Below, piece by piece: positions 13,650-25,009 of a stretch of 64,000 nucleotides of DNA. A program made the position numbers and the translations under genes. The DNA comes from Asterella californica (Eukaryota; Streptophyta; Marchantiopsida; Marchantiales; Aytoniaceae), in contig JAYKYS010000038.1 of the NCBI GenBank assembly GCA_036924285.1, forward strand, positions 248,001 to 312,000, in the 5' to 3' direction. The notes beneath the pieces were generated by a model. That model did no database searches. It saw only the letters and a list, made by a program, of their open reading frames with translations, and was not told where the DNA came from. Each line of letters opens with the position of its first letter. The first letter of the stretch is position 1.

Positions 13650-14507
13650 TCAACTTTCCTTCTTCTCTGTCGCTTCTGTCTTCTTATACGGTTTAACAAA
13701 ATCCTTCATCTCCTTTACCATCTTCTCGACATCAATCTGTGTATAATCATGAATACAATATGTTGCACCTGCATTTCTCAGTACCTCATCTGATTGTCCT
13801 GTTAAAACACCAACAACAATTGCACCTGCTTTATGACCAGCAATAACACCAGGTATAGAATCTTCAAATACAATACATTGATGTGGTGCATTATCGACAT
13901 GTAATTTCTGCATTCCTATCAGATATGGAATTGGTGATGGTTTGGCTTCTGAACATTCATCACTCAATACAGTTACATCAAATGTTGTCTCCATTTGTAA
14001 TACACGCATCATCATATCAACATTCTCACGAGGTGCATTTGTTACAGTTGCAATAGGAATAGAATAGGATGATGATTTCAGTTGTGTAATCATATCAATT
14101 AAACCAGGCATTGGTTGAAGTTGTTCCTTTTCTGCTAGTACACGAAACATAGCTTCTTTCTTTTGCCATACTTTCTTTGCTTCATCTTCACTCAAATGTG
14201 GTAACCATTCTTTTGATATCAATAAATTTGAACGTCCACTTATATGTCGAGCAAAGAATTCATCATCACAATTAATATTGTAATCTTCTTTAAATAGACG
14301 TTGAAACACACGACGATGATAATGATCTGTATCACTCAATGTACCATCGACATCAAAGAGGACAGCACGGAGGAGGAAGTGCTGATGCTGATGCTGCTGC
14401 TGCTGCTGCTGCGGAGATGATGAGGATGAGGATAAGGATGAGGATGAGGATGATGAGGTAGATGAGGAGGTAGATGGAGTGGTGGATTGGCTGGAGGATG
14501 CAGACAT
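13650..14507 (-). CDS. HAD-superfamily phosphatase, beta-phosphoglucomutase-like
   Basis: 285 residues from the ATG at 14507. The first 43 residues are a Ser-rich run followed by Gln/His repeats, absent from typical family members. The HAD core then begins with motif I FDVDGTLSDTD (Asp52 nucleophile, Asp54). A helical cap follows, then motif II in VTNAPREN, motif III Lys in AKPSPIPYL and motif IV acidic residues in FEDSIPGVIAGHKAG. These are the residues needed for Mg-dependent phosphoryl transfer from small phosphate esters such as sugar phosphates; the exact substrate cannot be read. No transmembrane helix is visible, so it is likely cytosolic. It is divergent from the acyltransferase gene, with a 378-base shared upstream region. 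Its TGA stop is in frame with the following F-box/FNIP coding stretch. A truncated copy lies at 6776..7100. Confidence 0.92.
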   Translation of the reverse strand: MSASSSQSTTPSTSSSTSSSSSSSLSSSSSSPQQQQQQHQHQHFLLRAVLFDVDGTLSDTDHYHRRVFQRLFKEDYNINCDDEFFARHISGRSNLLISKEWLPHLSEDEAKKVWQKKEAMFRVLAEKEQLQPMPGLIDMITQLKSSSYSIPIATVTNAPRENVDMMMRVLQMETTFDVTVLSDECSEAKPSPIPYLIGMQKLHVDNAPHQCIVFEDSIPGVIAGHKAGAIVVGVLTGQSDEVLRNAGATYCIHDYTQIDVEKMVKEMKDFVKPYKKTEATEKKES

Positions 14508-14885
14508 AGCGAGAGAGGAGATGGATGGAGGATGATGCTGCGACGACGACGAGGGCAGAGCGCAGAGAGACTAGGCAAGAAGAAGAAGATGAAGCAAAGG
14601 AGTGGCAATGAGTGGGATAAGAAGACTCAAAGGCATTGCACATACTTATCATCATATCACTCTACAATCAGACACCACTGCGCAACACCGCACACACAAC
14701 ACAACGCTGACACAATTCTGACAGCGAATAGAAAGTGCCTAAATTCGCCGACCCGCTGTGGGCGATGACGACAGTGAGATACGGACACGGCAGTGCAGAT
14801 TGATGACGTTATCTGCAGACACTTTTCAAAGTTGCAATCAACCACAGACACAGACACACAATCTCACACTTGTGTTGACTTCACA
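14508..14885. promoter_or_regulatory. Shared upstream region of divergent HAD and acyltransferase genes
   Basis: The two start codons face away from each other across 378 bases, so this stretch should contain both promoters. Purine-rich sequence near 14520-14600 gives way to more mixed sequence. I see no clear TATA box or repeated element. Confidence 0.45.
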
Positions 14886-16850
14886 ATGTCTACCGCAATC
14901 TCACTCTCACCCCTGACGCTCGGTACTGCCGCAGCTGCTGTTCTCTCTGTTGCATCTATCTATCTCCTCTCATCACGATGTCTTAACATGCGTATCGGCA
15001 AGCAGATACAACCTAAGCATGATGGCAGACTCGATGATTCGAGTATCAAGAAGATGAAAGCATCCTCTGCAGCAGCAACAGTAACAGCAACACCGATCAT
15101 CACCACAGACGAGCGTAGTGTCGGTTTACTGGAACAATGGTACATCTCTCAACGTGATAAGCGTTGTTTCGTACAAACTGTCACAATCAACACGACTTCA
15201 CCACCATCAAACCTACCATCCATCGAACAACTACGTGCGGCAGTTGCATCGGTTGTGAAACTTCATCCGATGCTTCTTATACTACCTTCACCAACACACG
15301 ATCGAATTGTATCACAACTTGGAAGTACACTTGAGGGAGAATCGTATGATGAGACGATAGCGAGGTGTTTGCGGAAAGCAGTGTTGTTGCAACAACAGGA
15401 GAATGTTGCTGATACAGATACACTTCTACTTGAGTTGCTGAATCAGAAAGGTGAGGAAGAACCAACGCAACAAGACTACGAACAACGTCGTACTGTGGAG
15501 GAGTGGATGGGATTCAAGCTTGTGTTGGTGAAGTGCAACAGAGAGGACAACAAGGTGGATGCACCTTCATCTTTCAAGCTTCTCCTGCGCATGACACACA
15601 TTGTTGGTGATGGACTATCTGGTGTTGCATTTCTATCGATGGTCCTAGAAGAGTTATCGAAGATTGTATCAAAGCAGGTGGTATCATCATCCACTTCTGC
15701 CCGGGCGACACCTCAGGTTCTTATTCCTCTCGCATCTTATCCCTCTATGGATGACTACATCGATACACGTCCACGTCTTCGTCGTATTGTACAACATGTC
15801 TGGGAGGAACTCACAACAAGTAAGAAGAAGATGGTAGAACCGTGGTTAGGAAAGAATATTATGCTGAAGGGTAATAAGGAGAATGGGTTAGTAGTGGAAG
15901 AGGGTGAGAAGAATGCACAGACACAATTTCTACGAATCCATCTTCCACCTGCCTCGGTGAAATCTCTACAAACACTTGCACGTCAGCATGGTGTGACATT
16001 ACAAGCTGTACTCATGACAACTGCAGCTATGACATGTGCTGTATTGGCGTCAACTGGAGTGTCGGAGAAAGAGGAGACAGACGGTGGTGGTGTGAACAAC
16101 CACATCCAGCCGATCAAGTTGGCGTTATTCACACCACTCAATATTCGTCCACTGTGTGCACAATCAAAACAAGATAATTCTTACAGAGGCAAGTCATTTG
16201 ATACATCGAAGTTGATTGGTAATTTTATTGCAGCACATGAGTATGAGATGATGATGCTGTCGACAACAGCAAACGATGTAAATGGAACTCCAGCAGCAGC
16301 AGCAGCAACTTTCTGGTCCATCTCGACACATTATCTCACCTCACTTCGTTCTTCACTTTCTCATTCACTCGATACACTCGGTTTATTGACACTCGTAGAT
16401 ATCGATAAATATATCGAGCAGAGAGAGATGAAATTTTGGGAGAAAAGAAATGGAAGTACGGAAGTGAGTAATTTAGGTGTGGTGGAGATGGATATGGGGA
16501 TGAAGATGAAGATGAAGATGGGAGGGAAGAAGGGGAAAGAAGTGGACAGCAGCAGTAGCAGCAGTAGTGGAAGCAGGAGCAACACCACCCCTACTACTAC
16601 TACCACCAGTCCTTACACTCTCGCTCACATCGAATTCATCCAGCCTGCACACTACCTCTCACCTGTGTTCGTAAACAGTGTCGTATCATGCACTGAAGGT
16701 GGTCTCACAAATCTCGTCTCCTATTCAACTCGCGTTGTCGATAAGCGTACTGCTGGATGGTATCGTGAAATTTATGAAGCACTACTTGCGAAGATTGGAG
16801 AAGGAGAGGATCCGACATTGCATCAAGCATGCGAAATGTACCATGGCTAA
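14886..16850 (+). CDS. Membrane-anchored condensation/alcohol-acetyltransferase-type acyltransferase
   Basis: 654 residues, apparently intronless. The ATG at 14886 starts a hydrophobic N-terminal anchor (LTLGTAAAAVLSVASIYLLS); no ATG lies in frame upstream. The signature is HIVGDG (His238 to Gly243), the HxxxDG catalytic motif of the CoA-dependent acyltransferase fold. A second-half region with TPLNIRPLC resembles the conserved floor of alcohol acetyltransferases and NRPS-type condensation domains. By family, His238 is the general base that transfers an acyl group from CoA or a carrier to an alcohol or amine. Low-complexity insertions break the C-terminal half: a Met/Lys-rich run near residues 540-555 and a Ser/Thr run near 560-575. 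The acceptor substrate cannot be inferred. The protein is probably tethered to an internal membrane. Confidence 0.83.
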   Translation: MSTAISLSPLTLGTAAAAVLSVASIYLLSSRCLNMRIGKQIQPKHDGRLDDSSIKKMKASSAAATVTATPIITTDERSVGLLEQWYISQRDKRCFVQTVTINTTSPPSNLPSIEQLRAAVASVVKLHPMLLILPSPTHDRIVSQLGSTLEGESYDETIARCLRKAVLLQQQENVADTDTLLLELLNQKGEEEPTQQDYEQRRTVEEWMGFKLVLVKCNREDNKVDAPSSFKLLLRMTHIVGDGLSGVAFLSMVLEELSKIVSKQVVSSSTSARATPQVLIPLASYPSMDDYIDTRPRLRRIVQHVWEELTTSKKKMVEPWLGKNIMLKGNKENGLVVEEGEKNAQTQFLRIHLPPASVKSLQTLARQHGVTLQAVLMTTAAMTCAVLASTGVSEKEETDGGGVNNHIQPIKLALFTPLNIRPLCAQSKQDNSYRGKSFDTSKLIGNFIAAHEYEMMMLSTTANDVNGTPAAAAATFWSISTHYLTSLRSSLSHSLDTLGLLTLVDIDKYIEQREMKFWEKRNGSTEVSNLGVVEMDMGMKMKMKMGGKKGKEVDSSSSSSSGSRSNTTPTTTTTSPYTLAHIEFIQPAHYLSPVFVNSVVSCTEGGLTNLVSYSTRVVDKRTAGWYREIYEALLAKIGEGEDPTLHQACEMYHG

Positions 16851-17167
16851 AGATTATTATCGAGTCGCGCGCACTGCGGCATTCACTCCACATGATGTAG
16901 TGATTGTTTTCTGCTTTGGATTTTGTCATTCTTACCAAACATTTTCAATCTTTCAATTACCCAAAGGATTCCGACAAAGAGCAAGTACGTGCTTGTATTC
17001 GTCACAACAAATTAAAGCAACAATAAATAATAATGCAGAAACACCGTGCACGGTGTTGGCTTGATCAAGAAAATAGAATCGAGTCATGCGAGAGATCGAA
17101 AGGAAAGATAAAAGGGAGAGACAGAGAGTGAATGAGGGCTCACAAGGCGATGAAGTTAGAAAACGAG
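16851..17167. other. Intergenic region between convergent genes, with a poly(A) signal
   Basis: This is the 3' flank of the acyltransferase (plus) and of the repeat protein (minus). An AATAAA at 17022-17027, inside AATAAATAATAA, is a plausible polyadenylation signal for the plus-strand gene. No gene is seen. Confidence 0.55.
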
Positions 17168-20100
17168 TTATGCTTGGAAGTAATCACGTCGATCATTCAA
17201 AGAAGGATCACTTAAACGTGAATGTGCACTACGACGTTGATACAACCAGAAGTAATACGAACCACCAACTATGAGTGCAACACCAGCAATGACACCAATA
17301 GCGATACCAATAGCAGTACCAGTAGAGATGCCACCATTCGAACCATCATCAGTTGGATCATTCGGACCGCTACTGGAGGATGATGAAGATGAAGATGAAG
17401 AAGATGAAGTCGAGGAGGATGAACTGGATGATGAGTCGACTGTAGAAGAGGAGGATGAAGAAGAGGAAGAGGAGGAAGAAGGTGCACCTGCTGCTGCTGA
17501 TGATGATGATGATGACGATGACGATGATGATGATGAGGAGGAGGAGGAAGACGGTGCAGTGGAGGAGGATGAACTGGATGAAGTTAAACTGGATGAGGAA
17601 GAGGATGAAGAATGTGCGCTTGATGATGAGGATGAGGATGAAGAGGATGAGGATGAGGAGCTTGACGAGGATACAGCAGTTGAAGAGGATGACGAGTGTG
17701 TCTCGCGATATTCAAGAATCGTCTTCGCTGATGGTGGAATCATCGCGGACTGTTCGGCTGAAATCGCCTTATATGTAGCAATTGGAAGTACCTGTGCACA
17801 TGCATCTGTCATACCAGTCAGCTGATCAGAGGGAAAAAGATAAGTAGCGAAGAGAAAGATATCAGCAAGCCTTTTATCACTTCAACTTGAAACAGACCAC
17901 CATTCAACTGCCTCTTCATCGTCCTCCTTTTCTTTGCTGCTACTCACCACCGGTCCATTACCTGCAAGTCCAAATGCCACAGCTTGATTGGTCGTAATTC
18001 CAGCGCACGAATCCGTGAGATACTGAAACTGTGCTGCAACAAGGGCAGTTATCGCATCAAATGTCAGCATTGATATCTGTTGTGCCGAGAATGCAGCAAA
18101 CTTCGCATTGGGAATCGCAGAGATAGAAGCATCGTTCAGTAATGAGATACCTTTCGGTGCAAGATTTTCGACACATTTAGATGTGAAACCACCAACCTGA
18201 GGGAAGAGAAGAAGAGAAAGCGCGTGTCAACTCTTGTGCTCGTACAATCAATCCTCTCCTCGCGCTCCCCTTCAGCTGACCACCGTCGATCCAGGTTGAG
18301 CCAACTGTTGCCACTGTGATGTCGTAATTCCACTACATAGTACTGGTGGTACCTGTGCCCACGTTGCAGCTGGAATCGTCGCAAATGCACTTGGTATAAT
18401 CTGTTGCATCTGTTGCATCTTCATGAGTCCTATCATCTGTGGTTGCATATTTGACATGAATGATTGTGTGAATGAGGAGAAGACATTCGATGGAATATAT
18501 TGTAAACATACAGCAGACATATTCATAGGTGAAGTCCAGCCACCCAGCTGATAGGCTGTGAGGCCACTACAAGTGAGACTCATTTCATTTGTATTGAGAT
18601 GGGAGATTGCAGCTTGTGTGAAAGATGTGATCTGTGCACTCGAGAATGCAGCCCACTGTGAAGCAGAGAATGTTTGTGAACATTGTGACACGATAGTACC
18701 TGTCGCTTGAGTTGATAACATCTGAAGACATGCAAGTTGAAATCCAGAACAAACTGTGGTATCATTACCCAGACCTAACTGACCCATACCATTCGCTGTG
18801 AATCCGGCACATGCTTCTAGTGGGATTGATGCAATATTCGCTTTTGTGGCGAGGAGATAGATACTATATGGAAGTGTGGTCAATTGGTCAGCAGTTGCCT
18901 GTGACCAATTGAATGTACCAGCATTCGGAGTATTGCAACGAGTGTTTAACTCATTCATGACTGCAGATGATAAGAGCAGAACTTGAATAAGAGAAAATTC
19001 AGCGTAGGCATCGCAGGGAAATACCTGGCCACAGTTGAGTGTCATATAACCGCACTAGTCGAAAAAGAAGGGGAGAATAGGAGGAAAGGTTGGATGAGGC
19101 CTGAAAATCAACGTGAGACAGTGCCGCGCATTTCCTCACTTGAACTGACCACCTGTCCTCCTTGTCCTTGTCCGAGTTGTGCTGCCTGTAGTGGTGAGAA
19201 TCCAGCACATGCACCATTCAATCCTGACATCTGAGGTTGCGTAAGACCTGAGACAGCATCTGGTGTCAGCAAAGCAATTTGATCGGCAGTAAAGATGTTG
19301 AATCCGAGTGGATCTACTTGACTGATACATGCATCACCGATAACTTGAAATGCAATCGAGCTCAAATTCTGCATACATGATTGGGACATGCCTGCACACT
19401 GTGAGGAGAGAAAGAGGAGGAGAAAAACATGAATACCTATTCGAAGAAGCCCATTCTCTCTCGCTCCGTCTGTTATCCAATCCTCCAACTGACAGCTCCA
19501 CTAGTCGCCAGTTGATTGAGTGCATGCCATTGTGGAACCGTGATACTCCCACACGCTGATCCCGGAATCATCGAGAACACTGCATTTCCAATCGCCGCAA
19601 AGAATGCAGGCGTCATCTGTGCTAGTTGTGCACCAGAGATCAGAGAGAATGAATTGAAACTGAGATTGTCGATATTAGCAATCCATTGACCTGTCATTGC
19701 TGAATATAAGGAAGGAGGCATCGCGGCATAACATTGTGGGGAGAAATAGCTCTAGAGAAGTGATAGAGGACAGGAAAAGAAGAAATAGGAACACACAAGA
19801 TGTGTGAGAAATCTAGACACCAGCATCCGCTGTGTGCCTCCCTTTCATCTCACCTGTGCCGTCTGCCATGCCGTCATCTGTTCTAATTGTATTCCCTGAC
19901 AATTCTCTGCCATATGAATTGCAGACGGACCGATCAGCTGAACGACAGAATTTTGAAGTGTCCCGATCTGTTCTGAACTCATCGCTCCCCATTGTGCAGA
20001 CAACATATTCTGAGCTGCTGCAGGATTTAATCCTCGTATAGCTTCTAATGTCAGTTCCTGTATGCATGCAAGTGTGAATCCACTTGCTGCCATCTTATTT

Positions 20101-20417
20101 ACTGTACCAATATAACCTAATGTTGTTGCATTGAAGGCAGCACAGGTTGCTGGTGGTATGACGTTGACATCGGCTGCCGTTGCACTTGACAGCTGTGTTG
20201 GTGTCAGTGCTTGTAACTCATTTGGTGTGAGTGTCGCCCAAGGAATAGTAGGAGGATCGGAAGAGGCCAAATTGATGGAGGCTGCTGCTGCAAGTGATGA
20301 GGCTGCCGTAGTTTGCGCAATTAAGTTTGCGCTTGCTACCGCCGTGGCATGTGTTGTTAGTGCACTGATGCACAGTGTAATCAGAAGTATGATGGAGGTT
20401 GAGGTTCGACTGAGCAT
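17168..20417 (-). CDS. Type I membrane protein with about eight ~85-residue repeats, each bounded by phase-0 introns
   Basis: Six exons in minus order: 20417..19854, 19751..19494, 19398..19150, 19054..18281, 18196..17948 and 17821..17168 (915 residues). All five introns (84-126 bp) are phase 0. A signal peptide (IILLITLCISALTTHA) precedes about eight imperfect repeats. Each repeat has F..FS..QI..LT near its middle and ends in CaGiTtxQ followed by 8-12 small residues; introns fall right after that end. Exons 2, 3 and 5 encode one repeat each (86, 83 and 83 residues), and exon 4 encodes three (258 residues). Exon 6 holds a half repeat, a polyserine/alanine stalk of about 110 residues, a membrane helix (TAIGIAIGVIAGVALIVGGS) and a short basic tail. 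I do not recognise the repeat as a named family. Conserved Cys pairs suggest an extracellular, disulfide-bonded fold. Adhesion is a guess. Confidence 0.88.
17370..17710 (-). repeat. Coding serine-repeat tract
   Basis: On the plus strand this is GAT/GAG/GAA-rich, with GATGATGATGAC-type units. On the coding minus strand it reads as an almost pure serine run using several Ser codons. It encodes the extracellular stalk of the repeat protein, and its length is likely to vary between isolates. Confidence 0.85.
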
Positions 20418-21128
20418 GATGTGTGGTGTATGTAGGGAAATGGACTACGGGACTCCGACAGTGCTAAGCACTCGGCTACGACAATTCATTTGGGCGGCTT
20501 GATTCCGGGCGTGGGCCGACTCATCGGGATCATCAGTACGACACATCATCAGCTCCAACTTCGAGTGTGTAAGGAACCACTGAGATGAGAAGTCGAATGA
20601 ACTCAGTCGTCATCATGCATCCAGGGTCGACCCATTCTTTTCGAACCTTGTTCTGCACAAGTCACGCGCTCGTATGATCATGGGTGGAATCTTTCACACA
20701 TCAAAAGTCGCTCAAACAAGCTGCAACAGTACTTGACACTACCCAGAGTCTTCTCAGCCTCAGTGCTGTGCTGAGTGAGAAGCGCGCGTGTCACGCACAA
20801 TTATCCACAATTATTTTGCAGTGATCATGATGAGGATGAATTTTTCGAAATTCGCCTCCCGAATCTGTTGACCAACACAATTGAACCACCATTCGACTGG
20901 AAGACCCGACCACACAGTATCAAACGTTGTCAGGTGCAGTGGAACAGTTGCTTGTTCTACGCAAATAATCGTCGCATTCGGCCGAAATTCACAATTCTGT
21001 TGGTTCCGATCGGCTTGGAATGCGAAGCTGACCGCTGCTGTGTGTTATTAAAATTACACCACCACTTGGAAAGGCACACCCCAACCAACAGCGTCGTCAT
21101 CGTCACAGTCCAAACCTGTGTTCGCAAG
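20418..21128. promoter_or_regulatory. Shared upstream region of two divergent secreted-protein genes
   Basis: 711 bases separate the start of the minus-strand repeat protein from the start of the plus-strand CEMIP-like gene. The stretch must hold both promoters and leaders. No motif, repeat or RNA gene stands out. The frame of the downstream gene is open upstream to 20775 but has no secretion signal there. Confidence 0.5.
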
Positions 21129-24100
21129 ATGCAGCATCGTCTCGCAAACACAATTCTCTTTGGTCTCTCTCTCATCCTATTGGTAAATCAGCTTCACCAG
21201 GTATCAGGTTCATGTGTACCCTCTTCTCCAGCATCAGCTACCAGTGATGTTATTCCGACCAACCCGACAATATCAAGTTTGGCTGATGGTGCAGCATTGA
21301 ACACAGCAATCTCGACAGCAAAGTCACAGAACAATTGGATTCAATTGGGATGTAGGTTGGTTTTGAATGTTCAGAGAGAGGGTGTCTCTGTACGAGTATG
21401 CGGGAACACTACATGTTGCTCATTCTTCGCTTTTTCTCACATTCCCCTTTCTCTTCTCCTCTGATCAACAGCGAAAAGGTTACAATCTACACCCAAACTA
21501 CACCATACACCGGTCCAGATTCAAGCGTGGCTTCCTCCTCATCGCAATTACCTGATACCTCAACCTGGCCACGTACTTCTTGTCCACACTTACGCACCGA
21601 TCTGACAGAATTTAGTACAGCATTCCCGAATGTAGTATCAGGACAAGATATTGTCATTCCAGGCACAGGTAAATATCTACTTCGAAGTTGTTCCCTACCA
21701 GATGCATCACGTACAGATCCAACTTTTGTTCTTGGGAGGATTACTATTCAATCTGGTGGTTTGTTGGTTATTGATGACTCACCACTTATATTACGCGTCC
21801 GAGAGATTCTCGTACAATCTGGTGCTTCACTCCTAGCTGGTAGTGCAACCTGTCGTTTATACAGTACAATTTCTATCACATTCCATGGTACACGTGCTGA
21901 TTCCTACCAGCCGACTTCCGCACCTGCCACATCATCTCTCACCTCCAAAGGTATCATGTCATCCGGTACACTTGATATTCATGGTAAGTTGTACTTCCCG
22001 ACATGGACACGCTTATCACGTACAGCACAGGTATCAGATTCGATTATCTATCTACAAGAGAGTGTAAATTGGGAGGTCGGACAACAGATATTGATTGTAA
22101 CTTCTGTACTATTAGATTGTAAGACATCTTATGCTACTACTTATTGTAAACCGTGTGATAGGAATGATTTTTACTGTCAACGTACACCTGTAACACATCA
22201 GAATGAGGTACGTACAATTCGTGCATTATTTCAAGCACCGAATTTGCCGAGTACAAGTACGACACGATTTACAGGGATTGTACTTGATACACCACTTCTG
22301 TATCGCCACTATGGTGGCGTGGAATATCAGGCCGAAGTCTCTCTCCTATCACGTCGTATCAATCTTGCTGGTTCAGCTACGACTGAAGATTTTGGTGGAC
22401 ATGTCATGATACAAGGAAGTCTAGCAAGTGGTAGAATTTCAGGTGTACGTGGTGATAATATGGGTCAGAAGAATGAACTCGGGCGATATCCATTCCATTT
22501 TCATTTGTTAGGTGATACTTCTGGATCTGCTACCTCATACTTTCAAGATTGTTCTGTTACAGCAAGTAACTTTCGTTGTTACGTCATTCATGGTACTAAC
22601 AGTACACGTCTCTCTCGAAACACAGCCTATGATGTCATTGGAATGTGTTACTATCTGGAGGATGGTGTGGAAGAGAGAAATCTCTTGGAATATAATCAAG
22701 TTGCTCTCGTGAATCCTGTCACTAAATTTGCAGATGGAGATCCGGGACAAGGTGGTGATTATGCAATCTCTACATCGTCTCTTCTACAACCAGCCGATAT
22801 CTCTGCATCCGGATTCTATTCACTCAATGCATATAACAGTTGGATTGGTAATATTGCATCTGGTGGATGGAGTGGATTCGCTTTTCCGATGACTTATACA
22901 CCAACTGGAGAATATCGTTACACTGTCACACAAACAAGTCCATGGGCCCCTTACAAGCGTCCACTCAAACGTTTCATCGGAAATCATGCTCATTCGAATG
23001 GTTATCATTGGTATGAGCATGGTTCAGCTATTTATGTCGGTGCATGGTTGACATATGTGAATGGAGGTGATGTACAATCGTATTCATCTGGAAGATACGA
23101 TCGTCCGACACAGAATCCAGATGGTACTTCCTCATCATGGTTAATCGAACATACAAAGGTGTATCTCTGTAACAAAGGTATATCACATTGGGGTGCATAT
23201 GCTACGATTCATACAGCAGAGATGTATGATACACGTGCAGCAGCTATGACATTTGGTTCTTCATCTCTGATTAATGTCTTAACTGTTGGATCAACACCTA
23301 ATCTGCAAGATAAATATGTGATAGGAAGAAGCAAGTTTGGATTTCAATTCTATGATCGTGGTGTCCAGACTATCTTATCAGGATGGACATTTCGTAATTA
23401 TACAGGTACAGATACATGTTTCACATATCTTGATTTTGGTGATACGAATCCACAAGGAATTAATTCTGTACGTGGATTGAAGTTCGAATTGACACCACCA
23501 GAGAATAAGTTAGATCTTGATTGGTGTGGACCAGATTGTGGCTCGACGAGATCGACAATGGTGAATCGTATTTATAATGTGTGGGATTGGGATGGTTCGT
23601 ATTCTGGTATAGGAACACCACAGATCGTCGGTTCCCATACAAGTTGGTGGAATAATATGCCAGAACAGAATTGTGTTTTTATTACAGCTATGAAAGTATG
23701 GTCATGTGATTGGCTCACAGGGACGACTGTTGCTTTCATGACAGTCGCACTTCCAGGATTCTTACAATCATGTGATAGTACAATTGACGCTAGCTGTTCT
23801 TATCTTGAAACTGCACCATATCTGACTGCACGTATGACACAATGGGGTGCTGTGGGTGCATCGCGTAGTTTGGATATCGGACCGTGGAGTGGAGTTGCTG
23901 GATTTAGTAATACAGGATGGTACTGGCGTGCAGTATCAACTGCAGTACCAGCCCAGTATTCATATGATGGAGCACCGAGTCAGTTCACGATTAATGAAAT
24001 GGTCAACTTACCACGATCACGCTTTGTCGTGTTAGCAGTAGCCTATCCAGCTGGTGCACAATTCACAGTGAATCTAATCAACATCTGGGCAGGTAACATC

Positions 24101-25009
24101 GCCGTATCAATCCCGCAATCAAGTTCACTCGCTACCGTGCTCCAATCCACAGAGAATCTCGGTCCGGCTTCAAGTTTCACTTGTAACGGTCCGAACTATT
24201 ATGACATGTGTTCAGTGTATCCAGGCGGAGTTGGACCTGCATGGAGATTCGAAGGTGGCTTCCTGTATATTCGTGTTGTTGCACCATACTGCTACAATGC
24301 GAATGATCGTGCGTTGTGTGAGGATCATGCACTGAATAACTTTATATCAGATGGAATTGAAGTACCGAATCAATTCGGTGCTTTTTCGTATAGCATCTCG
24401 GCTACATGTCCAAATTGTCAAGTACAGTCAACTCAAAGAGGAATCACATTCTGGACTGCACCTGATGCACCACCTACTGCGAGATTTTCGACCAGCTTTG
24501 GAGCGATTCGAACGAAACCAGCTGCACATGCTACGGATTCGACTACAACGCCAGTATGTACAACTCCTATCACGACACCACCTTCGAGTACGGGTACTTC
24601 ATCATCATCGAGTACAGGAGCATCAAGCACAGCGGCATCGAGTACTAGAACATCAAGTACAGGTGTATCGAGCACGGCGATTTCAAGTACATCCACATCG
24701 AGTACGGTGACATCGTCCAGTACAAGCACACCTACCTCAAGTACTGGCTCCACGCTCTCGAGTTCAAGTACATCAACATCAACCGCATCAAGTACGGGTG
24801 AATCGACTGCAACACCGTCGACAAGCGAATCATCGACGAGCACGAGTACCAGCAGTACCGCAACAGACAGCAGCACCAGTTTGAATGGTAGTACTGGAAC
24901 TGATGATTCAACTGGCGTCATCAGTGATGCAAACTCACGTACAACCATCACCAGCGTGCACTTCCTCACGCTTGCATGCACAATAATCTCTCTCTTTTGT
25001 TTATTTTAA
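21129..25009 (+). CDS. CEMIP/TMEM2-like G8 and parallel beta-helix surface protein
   Basis: The exons are 21129..21355 and 21472..25009 (1254 residues). The first GT (GTAGGT at 21352) breaks the frame; GTTGGT at 21356 restores it. The signal peptide is ILFGLSLILLVNQLHQVSG. Residues about 120-360 form a G8-like module (VVSGQDIVIPGTGKYLL, then ITIQSGGLLVIDDS). Next come the family's typical beta-helix motifs: GRYPFHFHLLGD near 410, VIHGTNSTRLSRNTAYDVIG and CYYLEDGVEERN. These match CEMIP and TMEM2, which are linked to hyaluronan depolymerisation in animals, so an extracellular polysaccharide-cleaving role is plausible. The substrate in this organism is unknown. A Ser/Thr stalk of about 120 residues and a hydrophobic end (FLTLACTIISLFCLF) suggest a GPI or membrane anchor. 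It lacks the EGF and PAN-like modules of the first G8 protein at 7.8-11.9 kb. Confidence 0.9.

Noticed and set aside
17271..17825. A 184-codon Asp/Glu-rich open frame on the plus strand
   Set aside because: It is the complement of the polyserine stalk of the minus-strand gene.
18982..19024. A possible 43-base intron in exon 4 of the repeat protein
   Set aside because: Using it breaks the reading frame, and exon 4 without it is exactly three repeats long.
21398..21471. Upstream start for exon 2 of the CEMIP-like gene
   Set aside because: This part is intron: exon 1 with a signal peptide joins at 21472 in phase.
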